Shown here: piece after piece, positions 48,099-60,064 of the stretch
Numbering within the stretch: position 1 is the stretch's first letter
Layout: the number at the start of each line of letters is the position of its first letter
Assembly (NCBI GenBank): GCA_019722365.1
Contig: JADFUC010001889.1
Span: forward strand, 2,728,001 to 2,792,000
Length of the DNA stretch: 64,000 nt
Source of the DNA: Lithospermum erythrorhizon
Lineage: Eukaryota > Streptophyta > Magnoliopsida > Boraginales > Boraginaceae
Direction: 5' to 3'
The notes under the pieces: generated by a model
Databases searched by the model: none
Told to the model about the DNA's origin: nothing
Seen by the model: only the letters and a program-made list of their open reading frames with translations
Made by a program: the position numbers and the translations under genes

Positions 48099-51000
48099 TG
48101 ACTTATAGAAACCACTACGAAAACAACCTTGTTGTTCAAGAAGCTGCTGCTTCTGGTCTTGAAAGTGTTCACAAATTCATCAAACTCCTATCTCACCCTC
48201 AACAACAACAATTCCAAGAACATGGTTCTTCATCTTCATCATTTTCTGCAAAAAAACCAACAGTTTCAACTGATTTAACAATGGATTGCAGAGTTGCAGC
48301 AGATACTGCAATAACCAAGTTCAAGAACGTTGTTTCTCTACTTGGTAATACCAGAACTGGCCATGCTAGGTTCAGAAGAGCCCCAGCTTTCCATTCTCCT
48401 TCTTCTCATATTATTCACTCAAAAGAATTATCTGATACCAAAGTTTACTCTCCAACTCCTATACAACAAATCCCTCCAGATGCTTATGCCATTGAAATAA
48501 AAGATTCAACTCCCAAGACTATTGATTTCTCTTATGCAAACTCATTTATGTCAACTCTAACAAAGGATAATAATGAGATAAAACAGGACCCTTCATCTTC
48601 ATGTGCTTTTCAAATCACTAGCATTTCTCAGGTTTCTTCTGTTGGGAAGCCTCCTTTATCTTCATCTTCCATAAAAAGGAAGTGTGTCTCATCGGAAAAT
48701 GGATTTTCTGGCAAGTGTAGTGGCTCCTCCGGCAGATGCCATTGTTCTAAGAGAAGGTAAATATTTTGATAGTCCTTGTTTTGCTCAATTTGTGGGAAAA
48801 TGCCAAGAATACCATTTTTTTAATCGAAATTGTAGTATTTATACCAGCTTTTAATAAAATTTGCATTCCATAACACACGTTAATTATTTTTCGGAGAAAA
48901 AAAGAACAAATGAATTGGATATTATATACGGAGTACTCTTTACATACTTGTTAGATTTCATTTCAGTGAACATATTAATTCGATATTCGCTTCTACATGT
49001 ACATATTTGTTAAATACTTCTTCCGATTTTTTTTTAGTTTGTCATTTAGGCTAAATTTTTTATTTCAAAATAATTATCGTTTTAGCATAATAAATTACAT
49101 TTTTATATTTTTAATATATTTTTTTACTACTTTTTATGTTTAAGTTATTAATCGGCCTAGTATAATTTTATTTAATTATCGTTACACATTTTCAGCAATA
49201 CGTTTTGAATATTTTTTTTCTTGTCTGTTTGGGAAATGGTAAAAAGCAATGATAATAAAAAACGGAATAGTAGTAACTAAGAAAAACAAAATTATGATGA
49301 GGATATTGTTGACAAAAAATAAATAGGATAATTAAGTATGGATACAACTTTTATTAAAAATGTTAAAAACTCAATTTTTATTGAGAAATGTACTATCCTG
49401 CAAATTTTTACCTCAATTTGGTTGTGGTGTTTATAGGCTAGTTTGTAATAGTTGTATCAAAATATTGTTGCAGAAAGCATAGATTGAAAAGGGAAATTAG
49501 AGTTCCAGCTATAAGCATGAAACTGGCAGATATTCCACCTGATGAGTATTCATGGAGAAAGTATGGACAGAAACCTATCAAAGGATCTCCTCATCCAAGG
49601 TATTACTACCTCCATTCCAATTTAGAAGTTTTGAATTATCAACTAAAAATGCTCAACTTTGACCCCAATAGTTAGGGATGGACATCGGTGTGATTCGGTG
49701 CGGTTTTGCGTTAAAGCGTATATTTCGATTTTCTTTGGTTCGGTCTGAATCCGTTTTGGTTTTTTTCTGTGGGGTGCGAATAGGTTTTCGGTGTGATTCG
49801 GTGATTAGGTGTTATTCGATTTTTTTTTGGGATGTAATGGATTATACAAAAGCAATAGATAAATATTAAGTTAAATAACACAAATTTTTAATGTAAGACA
49901 AACATTAACATAATTCGAATACAAATCAAACAATTAATGACCCAGTAATCAAATTATTTAAAAGCTGCATTCATGATCTTGAATCTTTGTTAGTTTTCTT
50001 TATTCATTATATATCGAAAAAGAAAATAACAATTAATATCGAAAGGTGATTCATAAAAAATTGATGTGGAATTTGAAGTATCTGTGAGCAAACGATGAAA
50101 TAATAAGCTTGTCTGATATGATAAAACTTTAAAATTTAAGATATATAAAAATTTGAATGACTAACATATTGACAACTAATAATCTAATACCATTACAATT
50201 TACAAGTCTAAATTTTAAAGTAAAATTCATCTAAATATGTTCATTAAAATAATGATCCAAATTTAATGTAAATTCTAATCAGTAATGTCAATATATTATA
50301 AATAATTAAATATTTATTTGAAATATAATCAAATTAAAAAATAAATTATATATAAATGATCGATTCGATTACATTTGGGGTAAAACACTTAAACCGCCAA
50401 AAATTATTTGGTTTCACGTATTCAAACCTCGTCGTTTCGGTTTCACTTGAATCAACTCGGTTCAAATCTGTGCGATTCGGATGGTGTAATTCCGTTTTTT
50501 TCGATATGGCCATCCCTACCAATAGTCTCATTTAAATATTTTAATTTATTATTAACATGAGTGAAGTGTATATAATATAATTTTAATAATGTTTTATATA
50601 ATTTATAAACGAATGAATTATTGATTCAAAAGTATAGCGGTTGTTTGAATACTTGTCTCAAATATATTGGAACATATTGATTGTAATTTTGACAGCTTAC
50701 TCTTTTACTAAGTTTATTAATTTCTAGTTTTAAATGCTCTAGAGTATTCTTTGTTAGTCGTATACATGTTGTGACTCAATAAGATCTTGAATAAATATTG
50801 AGGAAACTATAAACATTGAATCAATTTCATTGAAGATTTTCATTATTGAGGATGCTCAGCTAGTCAGCTACAATATTTTTAGTAAAGAACTTGCAATTAA
50901 CAATTATGTAGTATAATTTGAAGTTTTCAAAGTTGAGGGACATTGACCCGTTGGTCATTGTTTAGCCTCGACACTGCGTGTTCTTCCGTTTGTCTGATTC

Positions 51001-51185
51001 GAGGTTCGGTTTTTGCAAACAGAGGATACTACAAATGTAGCACAGTACGAGGTTGCCCGGCAAGGAAACACGTCGAGAGAGCTTTGGATGATCCGGCAAT
51101 GTTGATCGTCACTTATGAAGGAGAACACAACCATTCACAATCTGTTTCAGAAAACCATAGTGTTACTATTTTAGAGTCTTCTTAG
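48080..51185 (+). CDS. WRKY transcription factor, group IId
   Basis: Nuclear DNA-binding protein that recognises W boxes; group IId members act mainly in defence and senescence and bind calmodulin. Exons 48080-48756, 49474-49599 and 51023-51185, all GT-AG, give 321 residues, normal for the group. Seen: the N-terminal helix (about 18-38); the plant zinc-cluster/C-motif with [17 protein letters not shown] (about 72-88) as calmodulin-binding segment; RTGHARFRR (92-100), the IId signature; a basic CSKRRKHRLKR nuclear-localisation region; WRKYGQK at 253-259; and the zinc ligands Cys273, Cys279, His303, His305 (C-x5-C-x23-H-x-H). The second intron splits the codon of the arginine before GYYKC, the conserved WRKY-domain intron position. 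No defects are seen. A hAT MITE sits in intron 2. Confidence 0.95.
49673..50518. mobile_element. hAT-type MITE in WRKY intron 2
   Basis: The ends are TAGGGATGG and CCATCCCTA. A perfect 8-bp target duplication, CCAATAGT, lies at 49665-49672 and 50519-50526, the length made by hAT transposases. The 846-bp body has cggtgtgattcggtg-type subterminal repeats at both ends and no transposase. Confidence 0.92.
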
Positions 51186-51580
51186 ATACTCACTGTAAGT
51201 CTGTAATAGAGTCGTTGTAGCTTTTGTTGAGTCTTGAGATCGAAGTCATGGTCTACCAAAACTAAGCTTGAGTAGACTGACAATGTAAACTTTGTAGCAC
51301 TAGTAGTTGAATTATTTTTTAGTTTAATGGTTTCCAAAATGTGAAATGTGTATGCAACTGATTGTGGTAAACTGCTGGTGATTTTCCTAGTACAGGTGTT
51401 GAACATTTTCGATCTTATTAGTCAAATTAAACGAATGGTGCAGATGTATGCAAAGTACATTATTTACAATTTTAACATGAGGTATTCATTTCATTTTTCG
51501 AAATATAAAATTTTATTTGGTTATTCATTTTAAAGAGAATAAAAGAAAAAAAAATATTTTGGATAGGTTTTTAAATTAGT

Positions 51581-51660
51581 GATGAGTATTATAAATAACA
51601 AATACAGTAATTAGAGAAATTATTGATGAGTATTATAAATAACAAATATAATAGTTAAAG
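51581..51660. repeat. 43-bp tandem duplication
   Basis: gatgagtattataaataaca occurs at 51581 and 51624. Confidence 0.9.
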
Positions 51661-51690
51661 TGAATCATAAAAATATGAAATAATAATACT

Positions 51691-51930
51691 CCAGTAAAAG
51701 TTGAACCGAGATCTCCTAATGGAAATTCGGATCATGTACTAACTATCAAGATTAGTAAGCAATCAATTAAAGTTCTAATCATTTGAGTTATTCTGTTCCA
51801 ATAAAAGTTGAACATAGATCTCCTAATGAAAGTTCGGATCATGTACTATTAAGATTATTAAGTTCGGATCATGTACTATCAAGATTATTAAGCAATTAAT
51901 TAAAGTTCTAACCATTTAAGTTATTCTGTT
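51691..51930. repeat. 107-bp duplication with nested short repeat
   Basis: A unit starting near aaaagttgaac, followed by gatctcctaat and ttcggatcatgtacta, occurs at 51691 and 51798. The second copy has an inner repeat of ttaagttcggatcatgtact. Confidence 0.9.
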
Positions 51931-54244
51931 TAATGCAGTGTATTATGAATACTCTACTTACTATGTAGGTCCATCGTTTGGTGAATTTTCCAAATTTGTT
52001 TACCCACTTTTCAGTAGTATCTTTAAGTCAGGTGAAAACTAAATTTAGTGAACAAACCATACTTACACAACATTTCTGATTTCGCCCTTCTGTATATATA
52101 CTCATTTCTCTTTTAGTTATTTTTGAAATGCTTAATTTTTATTTCAAAATATTTGTTTTTATAGTATAAAAGTATATTTTATTTTAATATGTCTTTTTTA
52201 GTACTTTTATTATTAAATTATCAATGCTTAAAATTATATAGTTTTAATTAATTGATATTTTATATTTTAATATTTTTTATTTAGTTTTTATTTTTCTTGT
52301 CATGTCTGAATAATTACAAAACCAATTAAATCGAACGGAGGAAGTATTTTTTACTTAAACGTGTAGAAACACAGGCTAGAAAAATGTTCTGATCAAACTT
52401 TGGACACATTCAAATCTAGCTCTAACACTAGCTCTACACACCGTTCTTTTTTATTTAGAAGAATTATGGTAAACCTAAAACCATAATTGATTTATACTTG
52501 GCTTCGCATCGACGACCGGTGGGTACTCGATTCAATTCAATTAGAATTGGTACTTGAATGGTCTCGATTAATGGTCTCGATTACGGTTTGATCTTGATAT
52601 CTTTCCTGTCCAAAATAATTGTCGTTTGAAATCGAGGTGGGCTTTGTGTGTTTATAATTATTAGATTATTTTAATAAATATAAAATTTATATGGTTAGAT
52701 TTAGATCTTTAAAATATTTTATAATATTATTTTTATAGTTTTATAATTATAGTTTTAAGAGTAATTAATTAGTCAAAGTTATGCGTAGATTTTAACGGCC
52801 AATCGTTTGGATTGGGTAGTACTATATTATCATTTTGGGTGGGGTGAATTGGGGTGGGGGTAAGGTTGAAGATAGTGTTTTAAAAAAAAATTGAATTAAT
52901 TAAAATTGATCTAATTAAGTATTTGTTATTTTAAATATGATCCACAAAGTGTAATATAAATAATTTTTCTGTTTTACCCTTAAGTTTAGTTATTAAAATA
53001 GAATTCAGGTGTCTATTTCAAAAATTCAAAAGTTCAAGTGTCAAAAATTACCTCGAAATACCTATTTAAAAAGTTTAAATATTTAAGTAATTATTTGAAA
53101 TGATTTACTTACGCATTAATGAAATTTAGCCTAATAAATAACATACCAAGTATTACCGGTTCAATCACCTTAACTGGTTACATTCCAAATTAGTATTTCG
53201 AACTAGATTTGGACTGTTCCTAGAGCCTAGCCAAGTGGCTAGTATGCGGTCTTGAAATCATGTTAATTGTTTGGCCAATTTTAAACATTGATACATTGCT
53301 CTTTAACTATGTGTTACATCATGTATTGTTTCATATTATACCACTTCTTTGACGATAACAGTATCTTATGTTTAACACTCAAATCTCTCCAAGTTGATGC
53401 ACATAAAAATCTGAGACATCGAAAATGATTCCGTTTAGTGGTGTTTATAAGTTGTGTCTGAAATTTTCTACAGCTCTTGGATGTTGTACTTCAAACTGGC
53501 TAAGCAAATCAAACTTGGTACTGCAATAATATACTCCAGTATATTATACAAACAATCTAATCGCAAAAAATAGTAGTAATAATTGAAGTTATATACCAAA
53601 AAATAGGATCACTTGTTTTCATTAATTCTCCTTAGTTTTACTAATTATCTTTTACTTGAATTTATGCAATAAATTAAGAAAATAAAAATAATTCGAAAAA
53701 GTATATTGAAAATGGGAATGACAATTAATTGAAACTATAACATTAACGTTGATTAATAATTAAATAGCAAAAGTGCATTGAAAATGTGAAATTATAATTT
53801 TATGTTAAAAATCTGAAGTAATTTGAAGCAATAAAAATTAACCTAAAAGATAAATAAAGAATAACAGAGGAAATATGACTAATCTCATATTCTCATCTAT
53901 TTTAAGGTTCATGTAACACCATCTGTTTCAATCACTATCTACTAATTGGATTTACAGGGACATGTTTAAATAAAGGGTTGAGTCTTTGATATCAGCCTTG
54001 GAGTTCTTAAATGCGATTATTAAGGTTCGAATTACATAGTGACAGATTAAATATTGGAAATGGTTAAAGGAAAGGCTGAGTATAAATTGAAGCGTGTGAT
54101 TTAGTTCATAAATTGTATTTGAAATAAACTGAATATGTAAGAATTGGTTTCTAACCTTTTACTATCTACTAATTGGAGAAAGAAATGGCATAGTTGCAAT
54201 TTTACAAAAAATATTGGAACTCTAGAATTGATTTGGTTCACGCA

Positions 54245-55318
54245 TCATCTAACTGTAATCCACTCATCTTTCACAGACCAATTAGGCATTTGATCACATA
54301 CGAATCTGCTCAGCCTCTTCGCCGGCAAATTCAACGACGAGCCTCCACCACCCCAATTTGAGTCAAAGTCAAAGTCCAACGTTGACGAATTCGACGACGA
54401 AATTGTACGTGTCATTGATGATGAGTATTCACTCGCCCAATCAAGAAGCTCAAAGGGGCACCTAGGAGAGGTCAAAGTCATATCAATCATGTCTAGGTAC
54501 GAAACGGTCTGAAAATCATCCACATAGTCAAGATGGTCAACAAAGGGATGATTTAGAAGCATCTCAGCCGTCCATCTTTTTCTTGGATCCTTAACAAAAC
54601 ATTTTTTCAAGAAATCTTTCAATTCATCAGATAAGTCCCCTGGAAGCTCTGGCATATCTTCACCAACGCCTATTTTGAGTATCAACGCCGCCACGTTGGA
54701 GCATTGCCACGTAGATGTTCCGGTGATCATTTCTGCCACGGCGCAACCCAATGCCCAAATATCCGCCGGAAATTCTTGCTCCCCTCTAGTAGCCATCTCA
54801 GGTGACATGTACATTGGTGTACCCCTTAATTCACCCCCCAAATTTCCATCCCCTGCCTTTTTCGCCAACCCAAAATCCGCAATTTTCGCAATACCATATT
54901 GGTCTAAAAGAATATTATCAAGCTTAATGTCACAATGAACATAGCCGTTATTGTGAATAAAATGTACCCCTTTCAATATGGACTTTGTGTATCCCTTTAC
55001 ATCAATTTCAGACAACCTATGATCATTGGAATTCTTTAGTTTATCACCTAAACTTCCTCCAGAAGCATAATCCAACAAAACATTGTACAATTTCTCGCCG
55101 TTTTCGAAACTATAACAATCCCCGAAACAAGAAATAATCTGAGGGAAGCCTTGAAGTTGTTCCAATATTAACTTCTCATGCATTAATGAAGCAGAATGTG
55201 TGGCTCCACAAGACTTCACAGCCATCAATTTGGGACATGTTTTGTTTTTGGGTATTGCTAAATTCACAGTCGCAAAACTTCCATGACCAATTCTATCACC
55301 TCTAGTCCACTCCATCAT
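54245..55318 (-). CDS. MAPKKK (MEKK subfamily, MAPKKK17/18/20-like)
   Basis: Serine/threonine kinase at the top of a MAP kinase cascade. The closest family I recognise is the short, intronless plant MAPKKK15-21 clade, whose members 17 and 18 are induced by abscisic acid and act through MKK3. 357 residues in one exon. Seen: the glycine loop IGHGSFATV (10-18), catalytic Lys35 in MAVKS, the catalytic loop HCDIKLDN (128-135), DFG (148-150), GTPMYMSPE (166-174), and the end of the kinase domain at LLNHPF (about residue 260). The C-terminal 90 residues are serine-rich with a FDFDSNWGGGGSS stretch and no known domain. Two start codons stand side by side; the first is used here. All catalytic residues are present, so an active enzyme is expected. 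Confidence 0.93.
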   Translation of the reverse strand: MMEWTRGDRIGHGSFATVNLAIPKNKTCPKLMAVKSCGATHSASLMHEKLILEQLQGFPQIISCFGDCYSFENGEKLYNVLLDYASGGSLGDKLKNSNDHRLSEIDVKGYTKSILKGVHFIHNNGYVHCDIKLDNILLDQYGIAKIADFGLAKKAGDGNLGGELRGTPMYMSPEMATRGEQEFPADIWALGCAVAEMITGTSTWQCSNVAALILKIGVGEDMPELPGDLSDELKDFLKKCFVKDPRKRWTAEMLLNHPFVDHLDYVDDFQTVSYLDMIDMTLTSPRCPFELLDWASEYSSSMTRTISSSNSSTLDFDFDSNWGGGGSSLNLPAKRLSRFVCDQMPNWSVKDEWITVR

Positions 55319-55650
55319 GAAAAAAAAAATTATAACTATTTGGTTTGTTTGTTTTCTTGTTCTTGAAGGTTTCTACGTGTTATGTTTTTTGTCATGAAAA
55401 AGGGGAGAAATACGAGGTTTTTGAGTTTGAGTAGGGTTTAACATTATATATATGTGGGGAATAATAAAATACGGAGTATATAGTAACTTATGAGTAAGGA
55501 AAGTAGTATGAGTGGCGCAAAACGAGTGGGGGGAAAATATAGGCGGCGTTAGGAGGAGTCGCGTGGTTTCGTTATGCTTATTATATTGAATCGATAGATA
55601 TGATTGAGCATGTGATAACTTCATACGTACGTCATAGATGAGGATTTTCT
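55319..55650 (-). promoter_or_regulatory. Promoter and leader of the kinase gene
   Basis: Read on the minus strand, a TATA-like ccacatatatataatg lies near 55460-55445, about 130 bp before the start. ACGT-core elements occur nearby (acgtg near 55375, tacgtacgtcat near 55626), the core of ABA-response elements. This fits the ABA regulation of the clade but is only suggestive. Confidence 0.35.
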
Positions 55651-56385
55651 TGGACCAAAAGGTTTGGGGATATATAATTGTAATTAATGAAAATTTAGTA
55701 AAATATGAGATTTTGTTATAGAAATTTGGTTTGATAGAAATTAGTACTTGAAGTTATATAATTACTCATGTATTATATAAATAATCATTATAGTTATATA
55801 AATTGAATGTGTGGTTCCTGATAGTACAATCTATAAATGATTTAAGTTTCGTTTATGTTATACATATAAGAATAAATTATACTTTATAATTTTGATTACT
55901 CATGCAAGTAATAGTTGTCGTCTGGAGTCAAATATTTTATATGGGTCTTAGATGTAATGAAATAAATCAAAAAAGGACTCATTATATATAGTGTTTGCAC
56001 TTTACTTTTTTATCAATTCGAAAACAACATCCTTATTATTATAAGTTTATAACGGTAAGGCTGCGTAATATCCAATCTCCCTTTGTATCGTTAAGTAGGA
56101 CTGTACGAGCCTCTTAAGAGATATTAGAATATAGTAATGTTGATGTGAATTATACAAGTAATAAGCATTTAATTTTAAATAAAATTAGATAATACACAAT
56201 ATATATAAATAAAATATATAAATAAACTAATTTACAGTTGAATATTTTTTAATTGATAATCAATTTACTCAATTAAAGTTGAATGGATATAAAAAAAACA
56301 ATAAAAACATGGATTAGGCTTATACTAACTGAACCACAAACCCGACTTGGCCTGGTTAACAAATCCTTTTTAAACTAATGATTAC
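55651..56385. other. Intergenic, nothing recognised
   Basis: AT-rich sequence with no motif, repeat or reading frame of note. Confidence 0.5.
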
Positions 56386-57980
56386 TAGGGATGGTAATTG
56401 GTCCAGTTCAATGAGTTTCGGTTTGATTTTCGGATCGTACCGTATTTTTCGATCTTGATCGGTTCGGTGTAAATCGATTTTCGGTTTTGTTCGGTTCGGT
56501 GGAAGTCGGTTTGTTGGTGTTGTTCGGTGCGATTCGGTATTTTAAGTGAAAATATTAAATACCGAAATTGGACATTCAATTTGTCAAAATACAATCAATT
56601 TGTCAAAATACATATTTATCAATTGTTCAACAAATAAATATTCAATTTATCAAAATACATTATTACGACCTTACAGAACCAAAATAAAGTAAAGTGATTG
56701 CAATAATATGTATATTATGAAGCAAATCAAAGTAGACTTCTCACATTTAAAATTTCAAAAAATGAGTAGATGTGGTAGTTTGCTATTAGTGATCTACTCA
56801 ACATGATCACAGGCTATTTATGAGAGAATACTTGTGGTGAGATGAACAAAATCGAAACAGGGGGCAACAAAATAAAAAATTAAATATACAATGTTTTAGT
56901 TAGGATTCAATTGATAAACCATATATAGAGTAAAAAGTAGCAAGTAGTAAACGTGTCTAACGGGTCGGGCATGGTGGGCCGTTCGGTCCCGTACATGATT
57001 CGGTTCAAATTCGTGGAGTCCACTTAGGATCCTGACGGCCCCGTCCGTTAAGTGGGGCGGCGGGGCCAAAGGGTGGGTGACCCGATTCGAGGCGTAACAA
57101 GCGGTGGAGCCGTTTGGCTAAAATGAACTCCGGGCCATGGTGGGCGTTCGAGTCCGCCAGCGATTCGGTTGGTCGTGCGGCCAATATTAAATAACGCCAA
57201 ATACATCCCCGAATTTTTTTCTAAAACCAAGACTGCAGCCTACCCCCGATGAAAACTATCCCGCTGATTAAAAATCAAATTATAGAGAGGGAAGGGGTCG
57301 GCGACTTGTGGGGAGGATTGCGTTTGGGGTGGGGGAGGCAGGGGTGGTGGTGGCATTTTTTTTAGGGGGAGGGGTGACACAGGGATGTGAGGTGGTGGTG
57401 GGGTGGGGTGGCGGGACGAGGGTTGATGGTAGGAATGGTGATTTGGAGGAAGAAGTTGAAAAAAAATGGGAAAGAAAAGATTTGGGGTATTTAGATATTT
57501 TTACATGCTAGATTTTAAAAAACTGGTCAAACCAGTGCTATTTTCCCAATTTTCTCAGATTTAGATGTGTATACTATTGTTAATTTCGGCGAATTATCGG
57601 TCGGTTAGTGAATTACATTATCTCGAATCGAATAATCGCCCCAATATTTAGGGTATCGAGAGGTGAAATGCTACAAAGATGCGGTTTAAAGCGAATATTT
57701 TTTGGATCGAGTGGCAGTATCGGTTAGTATTATATTCTACGTTAGTGATAAATTAGCCAAATAAATGTATTAGATTTTCAAAAATATAAATTATATATTT
57801 TCTTCTTCTAAGTCGGGTATTGTCAGCGTGGTTGAGGTATACTCGGTTGGTATCAAGTATAAAGTGATACTCGAATCCGATTCATTAAGCTTTAGGATAG
57901 GTTATCGAATCGGGTATTAAGTCGAGTACCGAACCGCTATTTAGATGTGTACATACCAATACGGATGTGACCATCTTTGC
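56386..57980. mobile_element. Decayed hAT-like element
   Basis: Starts TAGGGATGGTAATTGG, the same terminal type as the MITE at 49673, followed by many ttcggt/cggttcgg repeats. Reverse-oriented cggtcggtt / gaaccgc repeats occur toward 57600-57970, where ccatctttgcc may be a decayed right end. No 8-bp duplication could be matched. The middle includes unrelated GC-rich blocks, so other elements may be nested. Confidence 0.35.
57296..57430 (+). other. G-rich tract with quadruplex potential
   Basis: Several runs of three or more G in close succession on the plus strand (for example ggggtgggggaggcagggg and agggggaggggtgac). This is sharply different from the AT-rich surroundings. Confidence 0.7.
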
Positions 57981-58156
57981 CATAAGAATAGGTGGTATCT
58001 TAAGGTGATCATTTAAGTTTGGAAACAATATTAAATACCCTTATTTGAGAATTTGGAAGAAATATTCAGAATGGAAATGAATGATTTTTTTTTCTCCAAA
58101 AATATGATATCATTAAAAATGATAAACGAAAATATAAAATTATCCGTGTAAACAAC

Positions 58157-58612
58157 CTAACTAGAATAGTCTAGTAGTAAGGTTGAGTGTAGGCAATGGG
58201 ATGGAAAATGAAGCCAAGTTACTTCATGCTCCAAACCACAATTCCAACGGGCAATTAAATGTGCCACATTGTTTGCTCCTCGCCTAACACATCGGAATGT
58301 TACATCCAATAGTCTTCCTTGAGCTCGAATGTCATGAACAACAACATCGATTTCCAATGGTACCGTAAACTCTTCCACAATAGTCTTAATTAGAGTTTGT
58401 GAGTCACTCTCGACATCAAGATGACACCATCCCTGTTTCGCAGCTAATTCCATGCCCTCACGAACTGCCAATGCCTCTGCTATTATGACTTGTGACACTG
58501 ATGGAATAGTACGGAAACAGCCCCCCATAAACTCCCCTTGATCATTACGAGCAACAACCCCAATAGTTCCCCTGCTTTGCTCCTTAAAAAAAGATGCCAT
58601 TGGAGCACCCAA
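58157..58612 (-). pseudogene. LINE RNase H-like domain
   Basis: Open for 151 codons. Contains GVVARNDQGEFMGG, IIAEALAVREGMELA and LDVESDSQTLIKTI, the D-E-D positions of the RVT_3-type RNase H fused to many plant L1 proteins. It ends with HLIARWN near the C-terminus, as usual. Confidence 0.85.
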
Positions 58613-58941
58613 CTCCTTCGCTCGCCCTCCTCAGTTCTGCTTGGAGCACCCAACTCCTTTCCATTTGCTAACCTGTAATCTATTGCTAGTTGTACTCCTA
58701 TCTTGATCACGTTGGCAATATTTTGGTGTTGCTCCCCAAATGCAATGCTACACTTATATTTCCACCAACACCACATCACACAAGCTAGTTGCTCAACCAT
58801 CCCAACCTCCCCCGTAGACGCCAACTGCCTAGATACCATCTCCCACCACTCGACAGGCCTGCCCCCACGTCCCCCCTTTGTTTTCAGTTTCCAAGGCGGA
58901 ACTCCCCTTACTCCCCACCAATTTCCATTCCTTTTTTCATA

Positions 58942-59268
58942 TCACACACTCAAATAACCGGAAGAGGTTAAATAGGCGCCAGTTTTCGTATGATTCCATA
59001 CAAGTCGATCTCGTATGTTTTGCCGACTCAAAGGAATGGAGAGGACAAGCTTAGGATCCTCCCTGTCCATTAAACTCTTCACCAAAGGGACATTCCATCC
59101 TCCTTGCTCAATGAGTTGTGAAATGCACCTCGGCCCATCCAATCTATCACCTCGCAAATAAAAATCGTTTTTTCGTGGTACCCAAGGGTCCTTCCATATG
59201 TCAATACCCTTACTGTCCCCCACCCTCCATCTAACCCCCTTCTCCAACACCTTCCTTCCTTCGAGCAA
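58942..59268 (-). pseudogene. LINE RT-associated zinc-binding region
   Basis: Reads VRWRVGDSKGIDIWKDPWVP, the standard block between RT and the zinc-binding region of plant LINEs, then RDRLVWNHTKTGAYLTSSGY. Confidence 0.85.
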
Positions 59269-59545
59269 ACTTCTCCACCCATATGAGGATTTATATCTTA
59301 CTTTTCGTGTTTAAAAAGCGAAGTATTGCAGTAAGCCTCCTTTAAAATTTTATACAGTAATGACTTAATACGAGTGACCACTTTCCACCCTTGTTTGCCT
59401 AACAACGCCAAAGATTAAATATCTTTCTAGATCCTTAAATCCCATTCCTCACATATATTTGGTTTGCACCATCTTTAAGACTTCAATAGATTCCCGCTCT
59501 TTATCCTCGCTTGCCCTGTATTTGGGTGTTGCCCGATTAACGCCC

Positions 59546-60064
59546 TCAATTATACCAAGTGAACGTTTGAAGCAATTCATCACATAGCTTGAGTATGGCA
59601 GGCCCTTGCCGATTTCTTAATCTCCTTCCCCGCTTGTGACAAAATTTCCCTTCCAACCTTTCACCTATCCTCCATCCACCACCTTTGAATATATCAAACA
59701 CCTCTTTTTTTGATCTCCCAACATGTGAAGGCAGTCCCAAGTACTTCCCTTGGTTACTAAGTTCCGTTATTTGTAGTATATTGCACACCCTCTACCGTAC
59801 ATCCCTACTCGTACGCTTCTCGAAGCTCACACCACACTTGTCAAAGTTTATTTTTTTCCCCAAAACCTCTTCATAGTCTCGTAAAATCAGTATAACCGTT
59901 CCCCCTTCCTCAATTGTAGCTTTGCAAAAAATCAAAGTGTCATCTTCAAATAAAATATGGCTAACACTCGGACTCCCTGCACTTATCTTGACCCCCGTTA
60001 ACACTTTCCATTCCTCCGCCTCTCGTAGCATGCTCGTTAATCCTTCTGCACATAACAAAAACAA
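59546..60064 (-). pseudogene. LINE reverse transcriptase, C-terminal part
   Basis: Contains SPSVSHILFEDDTLIFCKAT, where FEDD corresponds to the catalytic F/Y-x-D-D, and LGKKINFDKCGVSF. In the next frame comes GKYLGLPSHVGRSKKEVFD, the thumb block. The frame shift between the two is near 59790. Confidence 0.88.

Larger units (their letters stand above)
51186..54244. other. Intergenic DNA between WRKY and kinase genes
   Basis: AT-rich. AATAAA near 51538 could end the WRKY transcript. Apart from the duplications near 51.6-51.9 kb I see no genes or complete transposons. Confidence 0.5.

Noticed and set aside
54675..54938. Plus-strand 87-codon frame across the kinase gene
   Set aside because: It is the complement of kinase coding sequence, and all recognisable motifs are on the minus strand.
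57308..57511. Glycine/valine-rich 67-codon frame
   Set aside because: It is a by-product of the G-rich tract, with no domain and no promoter context.
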